A stretch of DNA of 40,025 bases, from the NCBI GenBank assembly GCA_035540375.1, contig DATLGO010000105.1:1-40025 (forward strand), in the 5' to 3' direction. Below the pieces are notes generated by a model. The model ran no database searches and was not told where the DNA came from. It was given only the letters and a program-made list of their open reading frames with translations. The first letter of the stretch is position 1; every line of letters starts with the position of its first letter. Source of the stretch: Candidatus Thermoplasmatota archaeon (GTDB lineage Archaea > Thermoplasmatota > SW-10-69-26 > JACQPN01 > JAJPHT01). Shown here piece by piece: positions 38,223-40,025 of this stretch. Made by a program: the position numbers and the translations under genes.

Positions 38223-38456
38223 TTGAGGGACGTCCCGAAGGGCCCGGTTCCGCCCGCTCCGCGACCGTTCGACGCGCTTCTGCCCCGACGCCGGGAAGGC
38301 CCGCCCACCGAGGACGACCTCGCGTGGGAGCGTTACCTCGCCGCCTGCACGGATTACCTCAAGCGGCAGATGATCGTGTACCAGAACTGGCCCCAGCGCA
38401 AGGTGGGACGCCTCGGCTACACGGACGAAAAGGTGTTCGACGACCAGAACGCCTAG
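38223..38456 (+). CDS. Small hypothetical protein (77 aa)
   Basis: TTG start. Proline-rich N-terminus (VPKGPVPPAPRPFDALLPRRR) then an alpha-helical, aromatic segment (DDLAWERYLAACTDYLKRQM, IVYQNWPQRKVGRLGYTD). No signal, TM helix or known motif. A BRE/TATA promoter supports it as a real gene. Its TAG shares CTAG with the convergent membrane-anchored protein. Confidence 0.6.
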   Translation: MRDVPKGPVPPAPRPFDALLPRRREGPPTEDDLAWERYLAACTDYLKRQMIVYQNWPQRKVGRLGYTDEKVFDDQNA

Positions 38457-39049
38457 GCGCCGACCTTCGGCTCCCATACGGTGAGGAGCGAGCTGACCTT
38501 CCAGCTGACCTTCTGGTCCTGCTGGATCGGCGGCTGCGCGGGGTGGAGCTGGATGCCCGTCGCGTCGAGGAACTCGACCTTGAGCTTCCACTCGCCGACG
38601 GCCGCGTTCGCGCCCGCCTGCGGGGCGAGGCCCTTCTTCGCGGCGTTCGCGTCGTCGCCGCGCGCGGTCGTCGCGGGCGGGAGGGGGGCGACGTCGAAGG
38701 CGACGTTCACGGTGCCGGTGTCCGACTCCGCGGTCTTCGCCTCCCCGGAGGGGCTCGTGACGGTGAGCTTCAGCTTGTCCTTGCCGTTCGTCGCCGTCCA
38801 GGTCAGCGCGAACGTGGCCTTCGTGACGTTGGCCTCGGCGACCTTGAGCGCGCCGTCGGCGCTGCCCTTGAGGTTGACGCTCCCGTCGGCGGAGGGGCCG
38901 GCCTTGTCCGTCGTCGACCAGGCGACGTCGAAGGCGTTGCGGCCGCCCGTGGCCGAGCCGGCCTGGTCGCCTTCGTACTTGAACACCCCGATCATCGCGA
39001 TGACGAGGATGACGGCGCCCACGACGCCGACGATGGTGTCCTTGTTCAT
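38453..39049 (-). CDS. Single-TM anchored protein with extracellular beta domain (198 aa)
   Basis: The N-terminus MNKDTIVGVVGAVILVIAMIGVFKYEG is a TM anchor with the charge pattern expected for an N-in helix. The extracellular part is Ala/Gly/Lys-rich, with strand segments (KATFALTWTATNGKDKLKLTV, TGTVNVAFDVAP, GEWKLKVEFLDATG, QKVSWKVSSLLTVW). It looks like a beta-sandwich on a stalk. Family not recognised. No TATA is clear upstream. Confidence 0.68.
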   Translation of the reverse strand: MNKDTIVGVVGAVILVIAMIGVFKYEGDQAGSATGGRNAFDVAWSTTDKAGPSADGSVNLKGSADGALKVAEANVTKATFALTWTATNGKDKLKLTVTSPSGEAKTAESDTGTVNVAFDVAPLPPATTARGDDANAAKKGLAPQAGANAAVGEWKLKVEFLDATGIQLHPAQPPIQQDQKVSWKVSSLLTVWEPKVGA

Positions 39050-39140
39050 GACAGCCCTTCCAGGGCCGCGCGATGCGCCTCGCGTCCTTTAACGATTCCG
39101 AGGACCGCGGCCCGGCGCCTCCGGGAGGCGCGCTCCGCCA

Positions 39141-39422
39141 TCAGGCGCCCGCGGGCCGCGCGGCGCCTTTCCCGGCCGGCACGGCCGGCGATCCCGGGAG
39201 GGGCGCGAGGGCGTCCACGGGGCAGACGAGGACGCAGAGGTTGCATTCCGTGCAGCTCGAGCGGAAGAGGATGCGCCCCCGGAAGAGGTCGATCGCGTCG
39301 TGCGGGCAGACGCCGACGCAGCCGCCGCAGTCGTCGCAGGCCGTGGGCTCGAAGCGGGGCACGGCTCCCGCATGGGGCCGATTCCCTTCAAACTTGGCGG
39401 CGGGCGGAGCGGGGGCTCCCAC
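39141..39422 (-). CDS. Two-[4Fe-4S] ferredoxin-like protein (93 aa)
   Basis: Two CxxCxxCxxxCP motifs, TACDDCGGCVGVCPHDAI and SCTECNLCVLVCPVDAL, bind two 4Fe-4S clusters as in bacterial-type 2[4Fe-4S] ferredoxins. The N-terminal 30 residues are a Pro/Ala-rich extension. The GTG at 39420-39422 is chosen because the TATA-like TTAATA (centre 39451) is 29 nt upstream; a GTG at 39443 would lie too close to it. It could be an electron acceptor for KorAB or other oxidoreductases; it is not clustered with any partner. Confidence 0.85.
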   Translation of the reverse strand: MGAPAPPAAKFEGNRPHAGAVPRFEPTACDDCGGCVGVCPHDAIDLFRGRILFRSSCTECNLCVLVCPVDALAPLPGSPAVPAGKGAARPAGA

Positions 39423-39432
39423 GAGCCCCCGC
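39409..39432. promoter_or_regulatory. 10-bp inverted repeat centred on the ferredoxin GTG
   Basis: GCGGGGGCTC (39409-39418) and GAGCCCCCGC (39423-39432) are perfect complements with a 4-base loop (39419-39422) that contains the predicted GTG start. If transcription starts at the GTG the element straddles the start site, like an operator. Confidence 0.5.
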
Positions 39433-39546
39433 CCGGCTGTCACAAACCTTAATAGCCAGCCTGCGTGTCAAAGCGTGTCAAGCCGGGGAGAGGCCTGGCA
39501 GCCCTCGCGGGCGGCCGGGTTCCGCGCTTGAGTCAGGTGTTGCCCC

Positions 39547-39705
39547 ATGGAACAGGATGAAACGATGGAAGCCGGGAGCGCCCTCCCGGTGAACGCGTAC
39601 CTTCTGAGGGACGCGGAGAGCTTGACCGGCGATCGCACCCGCGGCTGGTACTTCTCGGTGCTGGTGCGGGCGAGCATGGCGCGCCTCGCGCACTGGAACG
39701 GGTGA
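39547..39705 (+). CDS. Very small hypothetical protein (52 aa)
   Basis: ATG 39547 to TGA 39705. Negatively charged N-terminus (MEQDETMEAG), then a helical segment with a Trp-Tyr-Phe cluster (GDRTRGWYFSVLVRASMARL). No signal peptide or motif. Four nt separate its stop from the ATG of the next gene, so they form one transcription unit, which is the main support for it. Codon use (GC at third positions) matches the neighbours. Confidence 0.5.
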   Translation: MEQDETMEAGSALPVNAYLLRDAESLTGDRTRGWYFSVLVRASMARLAHWNG

Positions 39706-39709
39706 CGTC

Positions 39710-40025
39710 ATGCAGACCCACCTCGCGCCGAGCGACCTGGCCCTGGCGCTCCACCGCCTCTTCGGCATGGACGACGAGGACGCGGGCGCCATCGCCGAGG
39801 TGGTCCTCGACCACTTCTCCGGCAAGGAGGAAGTGGACGACGACGACCTCGCGCCGGACGTGCGCTCGATCTTCTACACCCTCGAAGGGAAGAAGCTCCT
39901 CACGTTCCGCCGCGACGAGTACACGACGGAGGACGGCGACCGCCGCCGCGCCTTCTTCTGGCGCCTGCGCCACGAGGAGGTCCTCGCGGCCCGCGGCGAG
40001 AAGGCCCAGGCCGTCGAGATGGACG
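39710..40025 (+). CDS. Small acidic protein, partial (resembles a Thermoplasmata family of unknown function)
   Basis: 105 residues are visible; the gene continues past the right edge. The start LAPSDLALALHRLFGMDDEDAGAIAEVVLDHF is followed by a short acidic spacer, DVRSIFYTLEGKKLLTFRRDEY and GDRRRAFFWRL: a helix-helix-helix, winged-helix-like pattern. This recalls the small archaeal family DUF6015, an identification made from memory and not checked. It is cotranscribed with the 52-residue protein upstream (4-nt gap). Confidence 0.65.
   Translation, partial: MQTHLAPSDLALALHRLFGMDDEDAGAIAEVVLDHFSGKEEVDDDDLAPDVRSIFYTLEGKKLLTFRRDEYTTEDGDRRRAFFWRLRHEEVLAARGEKAQAVEMD

Noticed and set aside
39533-39973. 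Minus-strand open frame near the right edge
   Set aside because: It is antisense to the two coupled plus-strand genes at 39547 and 39710. The plus-strand reading has a better start context and a plausible protein.
1-40025. CRISPR array or toxin-antitoxin pair
   Set aside because: No regularly spaced repeats of 25-40 bp and no Cas, nuclease or antitoxin motifs were seen. The gene-free stretches are short.

Overview
The window is very GC-rich, densely packed archaeal chromosome. Archaeal markers are a 20S proteasome alpha subunit, a type IA topoisomerase with C-terminal zinc ribbons, homologues of Taw2 (tRNA) and Tsr3 (rRNA) aminocarboxypropyl transferases, a two-subunit ferredoxin-dependent 2-oxoacid oxidoreductase (KorAB), and promoters made of a TATA box about 24-30 nt upstream of the start codon (leaderless mRNAs). 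A small acidic protein at the right edge resembles a family I associate with Thermoplasmata, so a high-GC member of Thermoplasmatota is my best guess; this is inference. I see no rRNA, tRNA, CRISPR array, transposase or phage genes.

Layout. 1-5.1 kb, mostly minus strand: edge-truncated LysE-type exporter, a 31-residue lysine-rich basic peptide, a CorA-like transporter without GMN, a small two-TM protein, a secreted subtilase, and an overlapping tsr3/taw2 pair. 5.1-9.9 kb: a membrane-anchored surface protein with three internal modules, an extended SDR, a double-HTH Lrp-like regulator and an FxsA-like protein. 9.9-17.2 kb: an LVIVD beta-propeller lipoprotein, a small beta protein, topA, and a His-rich secreted beta-helix protein with a CxxCH motif sitting between two paralogous zinc-ribbon proteins. 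17.2-26.4 kb: cell-surface block with a multi-TM protein, a secreted zinc metalloprotease, a polysaccharide flippase, a hybrid-free histidine kinase and two glycosyltransferases (GT4, GT2). 26.5-31.7 kb: korAB, a secreted protein, an FMN reductase and psmA. 31.7-35.8 kb: a gene-poor stretch with a repeated promoter-like element, two secreted proteins, a membrane protein, trmO, an SDR and two PRC-barrel proteins. 35.8-40 kb: a membrane-anchored beta-propeller, a secreted CARDB-like protein, small proteins, a two-cluster ferredoxin and an edge-truncated acidic protein.

Functional picture. Much of the window builds or remodels the cell envelope: signal peptides or membrane anchors occur on about a dozen proteins, next to glycan assembly genes (flippase plus two glycosyltransferases). 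A smaller part is core information processing: tRNA and rRNA modification, topoisomerase, proteasome. KorAB and the ferredoxin (not adjacent) would belong to the same electron-transfer economy.

The most interesting material lies between genes: a 25-bp motif in three copies at 31.8-33.8 kb, each followed by an AT-rich TATA-like box; a 33-bp near-perfect palindrome that swallows a TATA box at 29.25 kb; a Z-DNA-prone alternating tract just upstream of topA; divergent genes that may share one TATA box; and convergent genes that repeatedly share palindromic stop codons (CTAG or TGATCA).
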